Below are positions 13,478-13,748 of a stretch of 13,748 bases of DNA, piece by piece. The notes beneath the pieces are model-generated. The model was given only the letters and a program-made list of their open reading frames with translations. It made no database searches and had not been told where the DNA came from. Numbering within the stretch: position 1 is the stretch's first letter; every line of letters starts with the position of its first letter. Origin of the DNA: an uncultured Succinatimonas sp. (lineage in GTDB: Bacteria > Pseudomonadota > Gammaproteobacteria > Enterobacterales > Succinivibrionaceae); the NCBI GenBank assembly GCA_937896115.1, contig CALBLB010000275.1:1-13748 (forward strand). The letters are read 5' to 3'. The position numbers and the translations under genes are program-made.

Positions 13478-13505
13478 CAAAAAAACGTCATCAGACGTTT
13501 TTTTG
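13478..13505. terminator. Terminator of the glnB-gmhB operon
   Basis: CAAAAAAACGTC (13478-13489) and GACGTTTTTTTG (13494-13505) are perfect inverted repeats around ATCA. The stem has few G-C pairs, but the T-run is long. It is symmetric, so it may act in both directions. It lies 30 nt after the gmhB stop. Confidence 0.88.
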
Positions 13506-13715
13506 AGTGCATATCACCCCTTTTAAACCGGATCTTCAATTTTGGGTGTAGGTTTAATCAATAAGCGTTCGCTTACTCAATATACTTTCTGATTTTTAAG
13601 GCTGACTGTTCAAATAATGTCTGTTTGCTATAAATGACTTATACATGTCGGTGTATCTGTGTTTTGTTTCTTGGTAAGGAAAAGAGCACGGGATCTGACT
13701 GGCGGGGACTAATTC
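13506..13715 (+). promoter_or_regulatory. Leader and promoter region of a following gene
   Basis: No gene is seen in this stretch. It contains a 14-bp palindrome, TAAGCG (13562-13567) and CGCTTA (13570-13575). It also has an extended -10 element, TGCTATAAA (13626-13634, TATAAA being 5 of 6), and a short inverted repeat, ATACA (13641-13645) and TGTAT (13652-13656), at the expected transcription start. A rightward promoter with operator-like sites is plausible. The binding proteins are unknown. Confidence 0.45.
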
Positions 13716-13748
13716 ATGCTTAATTTCAATAAAAAATTAGGATGTGCC
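13716..13748 (+). CDS. Possible start of the next gene, cut by the window edge
   Basis: An ATG at 13716 opens a frame reading MLNFNKKLGCA to the window end, with GGCGGGG (13701-13707) 8 nt ahead as a possible ribosome site. Only 11 codons are visible, too few to name a product. The basic-then-hydrophobic trend could be the start of a membrane or secreted protein. The call rests on position below a candidate promoter and on the ribosome site. Confidence 0.35.
   Translation, partial: MLNFNKKLGCA

Noticed and set aside
1..13748. CRISPR array, tRNA, rRNA, insertion sequence or prophage
   Set aside because: No regularly spaced repeats, cloverleaf-like sequence, transposase, integrase or terminal inverted repeats were seen. 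The SieB-like gene alone is not evidence of a prophage.

Overview
The window looks like chromosomal DNA of a gut-type gammaproteobacterium. Its GlnB, LuxS and GmhB proteins are of ordinary gammaproteobacterial type. The moderate-to-low GC content, the PII-lipoprotein-luxS-gmhB cluster and the presence of GlpX would fit an anaerobic lineage such as Succinivibrionaceae, but that placement is a low-confidence inference. No tRNA, rRNA, insertion sequence, CRISPR array or prophage block was seen. Nearly all of the window is well-packed coding sequence.

Layout. (1) Positions 126-2508 (+): a two-gene unit made of a DUF945/YdgA-like envelope protein and, overlapping it by 8 nt, a pseudaminic acid synthase (PseI). 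A terminator from the previous gene lies at the window start and a strong palindrome sits in the leader. (2) Positions 2580-3569 (-): glpX, class II fructose-1,6-bisphosphatase. It converges on pseI and shares a bidirectional terminator with it. (3) Positions 3674-10363 (-): a complete phosphate-acquisition and phosphate-sensing cluster transcribed in the order pstS, pstC, pstA, pstB, phoU, phoB, phoR. PstS binds phosphate, PstCAB imports it, PhoU couples transporter state to the kinase PhoR, and PhoB then activates the operon. The proteins read more like the Firmicutes versions than like E. coli: PhoR has a periplasmic sensor domain, PhoB begins MIYCVEDD and PstS is short. The promoter region carries four 11-bp-phased TTAACA-type repeats, the layout known for PhoP/PhoB boxes. 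(4) Positions 10528-11145 (-): a membrane protein resembling the superinfection exclusion SieB family, with its own terminator. (5) Positions 11471-13448 (+): glnB, a lipoprotein with a degenerate transglycosylase fold, luxS and gmhB, tightly packed and closed by a strong terminator. (6) Positions 13506-13748: a promoter-like leader and the possible first 11 codons of a following gene.

Points most worth a second look: the four-repeat Pho box combined with Firmicutes-like regulators; the SLT-like lipoprotein whose expected catalytic glutamate position is asparagine; the dyad over the glnB promoter, which contains an exact Pasteurellaceae uptake-signal core; the SieB-like gene; and hairpins in several pst-pho intergenic gaps that could set unequal expression along the operon. 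No clearly new multi-gene system is visible. The unusual signals are mainly regulatory.
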